From JACDAN01 sp035535195 (GTDB taxonomy: Bacteria > Actinomycetota > Thermoleophilia > Gaiellales > Gaiellaceae): a DNA stretch of 5,292 bases. Location of the stretch: positions 1-5,292 of the forward strand of contig DATLQK010000031.1 in the NCBI GenBank assembly GCA_035535195.1, given 5' to 3'. A program made the position numbers and the translations under genes. Shown here piece by piece: positions 1-5,292 of this stretch. Below the pieces are notes generated by a model. It was given only the letters and a program-made list of their open reading frames with translations. It was not told where the DNA came from and ran no database searches. Position 1 is the stretch's first letter. Every line of letters starts with the position of its first letter.

Positions 1-3000
1 GAGCCCGAGGTCGGCGAGGTAGCCCTGCTTGGCCTCGACGAGCGCCTCCCCGATCGGCAGGCCGTCGCGCAGCCCCTCGGCGAGCCGGACGTTCAGCGCT
101 TCCGAGTACGCGACGGTCACGGTGTCGCCGTAGCCGTAGCCGAGGTTGCCGGCGTACGCGGCCGCACCCTTGCCCGCGAACGCCTGAGCCCAGTCCGCCG
201 CGGCCGCCCCCGCCACGGAGGCGTCGCTCGCAGACAGGCCGGAGTGGCAGCCCATGCTGAACACGACGGCGCGCTCCAGCGAGGCGGGCAGGTCTGCTGC
301 GGAGAAGAGGTCGGTGCTTGCGAAGACGCCGTCGCCGTCGGCGTCGCGCGCGGGTTGCAGGCGCCCGTGATCGGCGTGCCCGTTCATGCCGAATAGACCG
401 GTGTTCGTCCCCAGGGCGTTCCGCAGGGTGAAGCGTGTCCAGAGGTCGCCGATCAGCGGCGGGGTCGTAGCCGGCTGTGGAGCACCGACGACGTCCGCGA
501 AGGCGGCGGCCACGCCGTTCGCGCCGTCCTTCAGGAAGTCGTAACCGCTCGTCCTCGCACTCGACGGATCGAGAACGCCGCCGAAGGCGAGGAACCGATC
601 GAGCGTCCCCGTGATCTGGGCAGCCGTCTCGACGAGCCGCCCGACCGCGAGCTGCGGCACGAACAGCTGACGCTGGAGGTACGGGATCGGATCCGTAGTC
701 GCGTACGGGTCGTCGGAGAGGACCTTGTGCTCGAACAGCGCGCCGTAGAGATCGTCGGTGCGCGCGAACGTCGACGCGTAGTCGGCCTCGTTCGCGATCG
801 TCGTCAGGTCGTCGAGCCGCGCGAACGGGAGCGCGGTATCGGCGCCGAGCAGCACCACGTGCCGCAGCGCCGGCCGCGCCGCGCGGATGTTGCGGAGGAC
901 GGTCGTGATCGCCGTGACCACGGCGTTGGCGCGCGCGGTGCTGCAGGGCTGCAGGTTCCACGCTATGTACGCGCTGCGCACGGCAGGGTCGTCCTGGAGC
1001 CGGACGAGCGCGCTCGGGTGACCGGTGTTCCGCAGCGCCGTCAGGTTCGTCGTCGAGAACCAGTCGAGCACTGACTGGCCGCCACCGGCCGCGAGCTGCG
1101 GCCCGTTGGCGAGGAAGAGCGTGTCAACGTCGGCCGGGATCGCCGCGAGGCTCACACCTGGGGCCGAGCCGAACGAGACGCCGGGGTAGCGCAGTTGGCA
1201 CGTCGGCGCCAGGCGCGGCGCCTTGCTCTCGACCCGCAGCATGTACGGATCGACGCTCGACGCGCCGTTGTAGCCCGTCACCTGGACGACGTACTCGCCG
1301 GGCGCGCCGTCCGAGATCGCGACGACGGCCTCGTCCTCGGTCGTCCGGAACGCCGAGACGCCGAGCACCTGCCGGTCGAGCAGTGCCAGGTCGTCGAGCG
1401 TCTCAGCCGGAAGCGCGTCGGTGAGATGCGTGATCCCCGCGCCCGAGTCGCCGAGCACCGGCGTCTCCAGCGGCGGCGCGTCGCCGCCCGAAACGAGCGG
1501 GGTCGCACCCTGCCGGCCGTAGACGACCAGGTCGTAGTCCTCGGGCAGGTGGCTGAGGTGGATCGTCGTCCGCGTGCCCGTCGCCGGCACGGTGACGCGG
1601 TAGTAGTCCGTATCCGTGGCGCTCGTCAGGTGGGACACGTAGAGCCTGTCCGGCGCGAGGATCGGCGCAGTCGCGGGATCGTTGTTGGCGGGCTCGAACG
1701 CCTCCTGGACGTCGACGAACGCGGCGGGCGCCGCCACGGGGTCGTTGCCTGCAACCGTCACCGCAAGTGACGGGCTCGCGAGGCCGAGCGTCGCGCCGGG
1801 CTTCGTGTCGAAGTGGACGCGTTGGTTGCCGCCGACGGCGAACTGGGTGCGGAGCGTGTGCCGAGTGCCGCCGTCGGGGGTCCGCTCGACGCTCACGAGC
1901 TCGAGTGTGGTCGCAGCGCCCGGCGGGACAGATTCGATCCAAGGCGGGGTCCCGGCCGGAGTCCAACCGCGTGGCAGGTCGACCCTGAATGTCAGGGGCG
2001 AAGACGTGAAGCCGGAGATGGTCAGATCGGCGGCGAGGCTGACCACGTCGCTGCCGGTCGCCACCCGCGCCAGCTCCGGCTGCGCCAGGTCGATCCGCTC
2101 CCACTGGGCACCTGCTCGCAGAACCGCAGCGAGGAGGTCGTTCAGCGTGAAGTCGTTCGGGTTGGGGAGGCTCGCGACGAGGTCGGCCAGCGTTAGGTCG
2201 CTTGCGTCGGTGATCACAGCCACTGCGTGGGCGAGTGTGTACGCGTATTCGTCCGGAATGCTGTCGAGGACGTCGGAAAGGGTGAGCGACGCCAGCGCCG
2301 CCGGCGTGAGCGCCGCGATGAGATCGCTGATCGTCACCCCGGAGCGCAGGAACTGCCGGTGATCTCTCAGCGTGTCCGTTGAATCGTTGGGGCAGTCGGT
2401 GAACAGCGCGGCGCAAATCGCGATCGCGCTGAACTGGGTGTCGCCGAGAGGGGTGTCGCCGAGCGGAGTGTCGCCCAACGGCGTGTCACCCAAGGGCGTG
2501 TCGCCCAACGGCGTGTCGCCCAGCGGCGTGTCGCTCAGCGGCGCAGCACTGAAATCGGTGTCGCCGAGCGGTGTGTCGCCAAGTGGCGTATCGCCGAGCG
2601 GCGTGTCGCCCAACGGCGTGTCGCCCAACGGCGTGTCGCCCAACGGCGTGTCCCCGAGCGGCGTGTCGCCCAGCGGCGTGTCCCCGAGCGGCGTGTCGCC
2701 CAGCGGCGTGTCACCGAGCGGGGCGCCGCGGAGGCCCAGCGCGAGGATGCTGGTCGCGCTGCAGTTGGTGTTCGTGACTGTGCACCAGCGCTGCAGGTCG
2801 GGGTCGAGCTGTCCGTTCGAGAACGCTCCCTCGAGCTCCGCAAGCGTCACGCCGTTGCCGAGCGCGTACGCGATCGTCACCACGTCCCCGAGGGAGCTGC
2901 GTGAGAAGTCGAGGTCCGCGAGCGTGATGTCGTCGGTGCCCTGGCCGTCGAGCACGGCCGGCCGCGGCGTCAGCAGGAAGACCTCGCCGAGGCTCACGTT

Positions 3001-5292
3001 CTGCAGCGCCCGTGACGCGAGCGTCGTGTTCGCGAGCACGGCGGGCCAACCTCCCGCGCGAAGCAGCGGCAGCGACGAGAGCGGGACGGTGCGGAGCTCC
3101 GCAATCACGTTGGCCAGGCCGAGGCTCGTGTCGCCGAGCGGGGTGTCGCCGAGGGGCGTGTCACCGAGCGGCGTGTCTCCCAGCGGAGTGTCGCCGAGGG
3201 GCGTATCGCCGAGCGGCGACGAGGCCGTGTTGCTGGGCCGCGCGAGCAGCACGGACGCAGGCACGTCGGCGGTGGCGATCTGGGTGAACGCGCTCGGATC
3301 CGCCGGCGTCGCGTTGTAGGACGTCACATCGACAGAGGCGGCCTCGTAGGTGACGACGAGCTTCGGGCGCAGCGCAGGATCGGCGGCCTCACGCGAGTAG
3401 TACCGCGCCCAGTACGCCTTGTTGGCGCCGCCCGGGCAGCTTGCGCAGTTCGGGTTGTAGATCTCGACCGAGAGCAGGTCGTCGCCGTCTTGCTCGGCCG
3501 TGACGGCGGCGATCATGTCCGCACGGGCGGCGGCAAAGGTCTTCGTCCACTCACTGTTGGTCGGGAAGACCTTCGTCTGGTTGCCCGCGAAGTCGGTGCC
3601 GCACGAGCTCCGCCAGACGAAGTCGGCGCCGAGCGCACGGTTCGAGAGACGGATGTCGTTGCCGGTGGCATCCAACGGATTGCCAGGGGCCACCGTCCCG
3701 TCGGGCGGGCGGGTGTTCCACGTGACGCCGGCCTCCGTCCATGAGTCGTTCGAGAGGCGGATCACGTGGTGGTTGCCGTCACCGTCCTGGGCGTAGCCCG
3801 CCCGGGAGGTCAGCACGATCTTCGCATCGGCGATCTGCCCGGTCGGCAGGGTGGAGAGGTTGAAGCGAAGCAGGCCGTAAGCGGGGGCGCTGTGGGGCAC
3901 GCACGACGCGCTGAAGCCGCCGTAGGTGTCGAAATGGTCGGCTGAGCCGAACGTCGCGTCCGGCTGCGTACCGGAGACGTAGGTGTCTGCCACCGGCTCG
4001 AGCGTCACGACCGTCTCGGTCGAGCCGGCCGCGACGGTCGCGCAGGTCGAGAACTCGGACGTGTCGTTCGTTGCCGCAGACGTCGCCGTCGCGGTGAGCA
4101 CCGTGCCGACCGGGAGCGCGGGCACGTCCTGCGTGTACGAGCCACTTCCGGAGCCGTCCACGACCGCCGTCGCGAAGCCGACGTAGGTCTCGCCCTCTCC
4201 GGCGCCCGAGGTATCACAGTCGTCGTTGGTGAAGAACTCGACGAAGTACGTCCCCGCCGGAGCGGTAACAGTGCCGTCAACGGTGGTCGCGGCGCCGGCC
4301 GTCGTGGCCGAGGTGATCGTCGGGGCTGCGAGCCCATTGTTCGCGAAGCTCTGCAGGTCGATTCCGAGCCCGCCGTTGTCGTGGATCGAGTTTGCGACGA
4401 TCCGGTTTCCGGCGGAGACCTCATTGTCGATCTCGACACCGTTCGCGGTGTTGAACGCGATGGTGTTGCCGGGCCCGATGGTGACACCACTGTCGACGAC
4501 GACGATCCCGTCGAAGTTGCCGAAGTCGACCGACGAGATCGAGCGGTGGACGCCGACAAAGTTGCCCGCGATCCGTGTGCCGCCGGAGCCTCCGCCCACC
4601 TGGATCCCGACGGTGTCGGCGCCGACCACGACGTTGCCGCGCGAGGGGTTCGCAAAGCCCGGCGGCGAGACGGAGTCGCCGATGTCGTTGTCCGGCGAAG
4701 CGACCACGTCGATACCGACCTCGGGGGCCTCGCCGATCGCTCCGTCCTCGCTCAGGCCGATCGTGTTGCCGGCGATGACGTTGTCGGCCCCTGCGCCGTC
4801 GAGGACGACGCCCCTGCCGTAGAAGCCGTACACGAGGTTCCCCTCGTCCAAGCCGCTGTCGCCGCCGATCGTGTTGCCCGAGGCGCCGCTCGTGATGAGG
4901 ACGCCGTCCTCAGTGTCATAGGTGAACGCGCCGTCGGGATTCAGTCCGATGTACGACCCCTGCACGACGTTGCCGGAAGCCAGGCCGGTGATCTCGATCT
5001 GACCACCGCCGAAGTTGCCGTTCGAACCCAGGGAGACCCGCTGCTCGGGAAGGGGGCCACCGATCCGGTTCCCGGCGCTGCCCTCGATGCGGATGCCGCC
5101 GAGCTCGTTGCCGGCGCTGCTGCCGGGCCCGAACTGATCGATGCCGAGCCAACTGCCCTCGACGATGCTGTTGCTCGACCCGGCAGCAAGCACGATCCCA
5201 CGGTGATCGAAGTTGACGATCGCGAGGCCGCGGATCGTGGTACCGACGCCTCCCGTGACCCTGATGCCGTCGTGGTTGATGCACTCGATGCA
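1..5292 (-). CDS. Giant multidomain exported protein with C25 (gingipain-like) protease domain, internal fragment
   Basis: The minus-strand frame is open for all 1764 codons; I translated every codon and found no stop. Neither start nor stop is inside the window, so the N-terminus (with any signal peptide) and the C-terminus (with any anchor or sorting signal) are missing. Domains in order: beta-helix 1-320, Ig-like 321-420, DNRLRE-type 427-649, PLGDT array one 693-722, linker 723-857, PLGDT array two 858-952, T[LI]xDL segment 953-1076, beta-rich domain 1077-1192, PPC 1193-1354, peptidase C25 1365-1764. Export is inferred from the domain types, from paired cysteines and from the near absence of lysine (about a dozen in 1764 residues). 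The likely role is an extracellular or cell-surface cysteine endopeptidase carrying binding and spacer modules; its substrate cannot be told. I see no frameshift. Coding on this strand is near certain; the protease call is strong and the cellular role is inference. Confidence 0.95.
238..261 (-). other. Candidate catalytic Cys motif FSMGCHSG
   Basis: The strand AVVFSM is followed by GCHSG, with Cys1682 at 247-249. A hydrophobic strand ending in (A/G)-C then a small or polar residue and G is the nucleophile motif of clan CD peptidases (gingipain, caspase, legumain). With the upstream His this supports an intact active site, so the domain is probably an active protease and not a dead homologue. 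Confidence 0.7.
328..378 (-). other. Candidate catalytic His motif NGHADHG and DADGDG loop
   Basis: Residues 1639-1655. The NGHADHG motif holds two histidines, 376-378 (His1639) and 367-369 (His1642). Clan CD enzymes use a His followed by Gly, which favours His1642, while spacing after a hydrophobic strand (TGLFGMNGH) favours His1639. The next loop, DADGDGVF (DADGDG at 328-345), has the D-x-D-x-D-G pattern of calcium-binding loops, between the His and Cys motifs. Confidence 0.6.
1231..1716 (-). other. Bacterial pre-peptidase C-terminal (PPC) domain with internal insertion
   Basis: Residues 1193-1354 run VDVQEAFEPANNDPATAP, then DRLYVSHLTSATDTDYYRVTV, HLSHLPEDYDLVVYG, and GEYVVQVTGYNGASSVDPY then MLRVES. 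The order (E-x-N-D-x-x-x-A, D-x-D-Y-Y-R-V, L-P-x-D-Y-D-L-x-V-Y, G-x-Y-x-V-x-V-x-G-Y-N-G) is that of the PPC domain, a secreted jelly-roll beta-sandwich usually attached to extracellular proteases. A 37-residue insertion at 1369-1479 separates its front and back halves; it contains TPVLGD and TLDDL, which echo the arrays and the upstream motif. PPC domains normally lie C-terminal of their protease; here it lies N-terminal of the C25 domain. Confidence 0.75.
1717..2064 (-). other. Beta-rich domain of unknown family (possibly DUF11/CARDB-like)
   Basis: Residues 1077-1192 show alternating strands: SLAADLTISGF, LTFRVDLPRGW, TTLELVSVERT, HTLRTQFAVGG and SLAVTVAGNDP. The phrase 'FRVDLPRGWTPAG' resembles the 'velP.gw' edge of DUF11- or CARDB-type Ig-like modules common in bacterial surface proteins, but the match is too weak to assign. 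It sits just before the PPC domain and is likely a structural beta-sandwich. Confidence 0.4.
2065..2436 (-). other. Helical-looking segment with repeated T[LI]xD[LV] motifs
   Basis: Residues 953-1076 start QFSAIAICAALFTDC, giving a second Cx6C pair (2413-2415 and 2392-2394) directly after array 2. Four motifs of the same form follow: VTISDL 2320-2337, LTLSDV 2269-2286, LTLADL 2179-2196 and FTLNDL 2134-2151, each leading into Leu/Ala-rich stretches such as IAALTPAALAS and LAAVLRAGAQWERIDL. The pattern suggests short amphipathic helices capped by Thr/Asp. No family assignment is made. It may be the C-terminal cap of the pentapeptide rod. Confidence 0.5.
2437..2721 (-). repeat. PLGDT pentapeptide array 2 (19 units)
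   Basis: The 285 bases encode 19 pentads (residues 858-952): 11 exact PLGDT, one DFSAA, one PLSDT, then 6 exact PLGDT, followed by QFSA. The 15-bp period never slips. The variants obey the pentapeptide-repeat rule when read in the T-x-L-x-x register: TDFSA and APLSD keep Phe/Leu in the centre and Thr/Ala two before it. It would make about 4.75 coils of a four-sided beta-helix, with 19 Asp and no Lys or Arg, hence a strongly acidic rod. Known cytosolic pentapeptide proteins (MfpA, Qnr) mimic DNA; here the domain company argues for an extracellular spacer or cation-binding rod instead. Function is inferred. Confidence 0.92.
2611..2712 (-). repeat. Homogenised DNA sub-repeats within array 2 (15-bp x~3 and 30-bp x2)
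   Basis: On the + strand the 15-mer CAACGGCGTGTCGCC occurs twice at 2611-2640 and again, less its last codon, at 2641-2652. It is followed by a perfect 30-bp tandem duplication, 2653-2682 and 2683-2712, each copy made of two 15-bp units with different codons. This is the only part of the arrays where adjacent units are identical in DNA as well as in protein, pointing to recent duplication or conversion. Confidence 0.85.
2722..3126 (-). other. Linker between PLGDT arrays with degenerate pentads and a Cx6C pair
   Basis: Residues 723-857 match no domain I know. Visible structure includes four consecutive degenerate pentads with central Leu at 2968-3027 (TTLAS, RALQN, VSLGE, VFLLT) and three more at 2884-2928 (ITLAD, LDFSR, SSLGD). 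Two T-L-x-[DE]-L motifs are also seen (ITLADL 2911-2928, VTLAEL 2833-2850). A WC-x6-C motif has cysteines at 2782-2784 and 2761-2763. The segment therefore looks like decayed pentapeptide coils mixed with short helices, ending in a possible disulfide-closed cap just before array 2. Confidence 0.6.
3127..3216 (-). repeat. PLGDT pentapeptide array 1 (6 exact units)
   Basis: Ninety bases encode six exact, tandem PLGDT pentapeptides (residues 693-722), followed at once by the decayed unit SLGLA at 3112-3126. The period is 15 bp with no indel. In the pentapeptide-repeat register each unit reads T-P-L-G-D, with Leu at the central inward position and Thr two before it, which fits the four-sided Rfr beta-helix rule. 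At about 20 residues per coil this would be about 1.5 coils. Codons differ between units although the residues do not (for example Gly as GGC, GGT and GGA). Confidence 0.9.
3217..3345 (-). other. Short linker between DNRLRE-type domain and first PLGDT array
   Basis: Residues 650-692 start EAASVDVTSYNATPADPSAF and end VLLARPSNTASS directly before the first PLGDT unit. I recognise no domain. The composition is Ala, Ser, Thr and Asp rich, with short stretches that could be beta strands. It may be a leader or cap for the pentapeptide run; this is inference only. Confidence 0.5.
3346..4014 (-). other. DNRLRE-type (CBM96-like) beta-sandwich domain
   Basis: Residues 427-649 begin VVTLEPVADTYVSG, then DATFGSADHFDTYGG, GLLRFNLSTLPTGQIADAKI, NDSWTEAGVTWNTRP, and end LRPKLVVTY. 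This order (L-x-P-x-A-D-T-Y-V, then L-R-F-D/N-L-S-x-L-P, then W-T-E-x-x-V-T-W-N-x-R-P, then P-x-L-V-V-T-Y) is the hallmark of the DNRLRE domain, a roughly 160-220-residue secreted beta-sandwich related to carbohydrate-binding module CBM96. Four cysteines at 3901-3903, 3601-3603, 3445-3447 and 3436-3438, the last two as CASC, suggest disulfides outside the cell. A binding or adhesion role is likely from the family; the ligand is unknown. Confidence 0.88.
4033..4332 (-). other. Ig-like beta-sandwich following the beta-helix
   Basis: Residues 321-420 run from LAAPTITSATTAG to EFSTCATV. The order is P-x-I-T-S-A start, V-D-G-T-V-T-A strand, YFVEFFTNDDCDTSG with an acidic cysteine loop, GEGETYVGF, and VGTVLTATATS followed by NDTSEFSTC. 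This matches the roughly 100-residue Ig-like module that very often follows CSLREA/beta-helix regions in bacterial exported proteins (the family pattern is FFxNxxCDPSGxGEG ... TATATDxxGNTSEFS). The cysteines at codons 4216-4218 and 4042-4044 could form a disulfide. It is probably structural, joining the helix to the DNRLRE-type module. Confidence 0.8.
4333..5292 (-). other. Right-handed parallel beta-helix region (PbH1-like coils)
   Basis: Residues 1-320 are rich in Gly, Asn, Ile and Val with recurring turns such as SAGNRIGG, ASGNTIGG and NVIAGNTIGL. These are typical of right-handed parallel beta-helix proteins, often those annotated with CSLREA or PbH1 repeats. Five copies of an xIxGNxIGx coil are seen: IVEGSWLGI near 5140-5163, VVQGSYIGL 4942-4968, VIAGNTIGL 4753-4779, RIAGNFVGV 4549-4575 and RIVANSIHD 4381-4404 (numbers are DNA positions). 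They lie about 57-68 residues apart, so about three coils form one larger repeat. The fragment opens with CIECINHDGIRV, which looks like an early coil, so further coils or a cap probably lie beyond the right edge. Such helices usually bind polysaccharide or act as stalks; no catalytic residues of a lyase are evident. The last copy ends in DNGGLGIDLQ, the usual exit motif before the next domain. Confidence 0.85.

Larger units (their letters stand above)
1..1200 (-). other. Gingipain-like peptidase C25 catalytic domain (clan CD cysteine protease)
   Basis: Residues 1365-1764 have the C25 order. VDTLFLANG comes first; HVVLLGADTALPF (823-861) matches the 'vLvGD...iP' strand; QLAVGRLVE (with Gly-Arg at 637-642) is followed by a helix and FLAFGG; GYDFLKDGANGVAAAF comes next. 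GMNGHADHGRLQ carries the candidate catalytic His (376-378 or 367-369), and VVFSMGCHSGLSAS carries the candidate catalytic Cys (247-249). After it come AYAGNLGYGYGDT and the helix IGEALVEAKQGYLADLGL. The C25 family cleaves after Arg or Lys in gingipains or processes secreted cargo in PorU; specificity here is unknown. The roughly 400 visible residues nearly equal a full catalytic domain, which probably ends just past the left edge. His and Cys are 40-43 residues apart, against 33 in gingipain RgpB. Confidence 0.82.

Noticed and set aside
727..1770. Plus-strand open frames at 727-1074 and 1195-1770
   Set aside because: They lie antisense to the C25 and PPC domains and are dominated by Arg, Val and Gly; no motif or plausible gene content.
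1403..2416. Minus-strand 337-codon open frame rich in Arg, Ala and Pro
   Set aside because: It is out of frame with the main gene, overlaps its PPC and beta-rich domains, and has the Arg/Pro-rich composition typical of shadow frames in GC-rich DNA.
2437..2721. CRISPR array or DNA-level binding-site array
   Set aside because: The 15-bp period is exact, in frame, lacks spacers, and varies only at synonymous sites, so the constraint is on protein, not DNA.
2437..3216. DNA-mimic role as in MfpA or Qnr pentapeptide proteins
   Set aside because: The surrounding modules (beta-helix, DNRLRE-type, PPC, C25) are extracellular types, so contact with gyrase in the cytosol is unlikely.
2372..3319. Plus-strand open frame with a striking SPSGVSPNGVS-type repeat
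   Set aside because: It is the antisense reading of the PLGDT arrays. Outside the repeat it is Ser/Arg/Ala filler with no domain, while the opposite strand has continuous recognisable domains.
3490..4822. Other plus- and minus-strand frames across the DNRLRE-type, Ig-like and beta-helix regions
   Set aside because: All overlap the well-supported main frame and lack domain signals; the Val/Ala/Pro/Thr-rich one at 4226-4822 is the antisense of beta-helix coils.
1..5292. Search for promoters, terminators, tRNAs or gene boundaries
   Set aside because: The open frame covers every base; hairpin-like GC stretches occur but none is followed by a T-run or placed between genes.

Overview
The whole window is the inside of one very large gene on the minus strand. 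The reverse-complement frame whose codons are 1-3, 4-6 and so on to 5290-5292 has no stop in any of its 1764 codons. It has no recognisable start or end either, so the gene continues past both edges. All other open frames here are shorter, rich in Arg/Ala/Pro or in artefactual repeats, and look like shadows of it. No RNA gene, mobile element, CRISPR array, promoter or terminator is visible, as expected for the interior of a coding sequence. Residue numbers below count from residue 1 = codon 5290-5292.

The DNA is strongly G+C-rich with G/C-ending codons. The protein has the domain mix of giant exported proteins of high-GC environmental bacteria. An actinobacterium (for example a Thermoleophilia-like soil lineage) or a Chloroflexota member is the best guess, but no taxonomic marker is present.

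Layout in protein order, right to left on the map: (1) right-handed parallel beta-helix with GNxIxG-type coils, 4333-5292; (2) an Ig-like beta-sandwich of the kind that follows such helices, 4033-4332; (3) a DNRLRE-type (CBM96-like) beta-sandwich, 3346-4014; (4) a first run of six exact PLGDT pentapeptides, 3127-3216; (5) a 135-residue linker with degenerate pentads and a Cx6C pair, 2722-3126; (6) a second, 19-unit PLGDT run, 2437-2721; (7) a segment with a second Cx6C pair and repeated T-[LI]-x-D-[LV] motifs, 2065-2436; (8) a beta-rich domain, 1717-2064; (9) a pre-peptidase C-terminal (PPC) domain with an insertion, 1231-1716; (10) a gingipain-like peptidase C25 (clan CD) domain with candidate catalytic His and Cys, 1-1200.

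Taken together this looks like a secreted or surface-anchored, calcium- or acid-rich, multidomain cysteine protease. The N-terminal beta-helix and beta-sandwiches would bind or display, the PLGDT arrays would act as stiff spacers, and the protease would sit at the C-terminal side. The most distinctive element is the near-perfect PLGDT array. It fits the pentapeptide-repeat register (TPLGD, Leu central) and is held constant at protein level while its codons vary freely.
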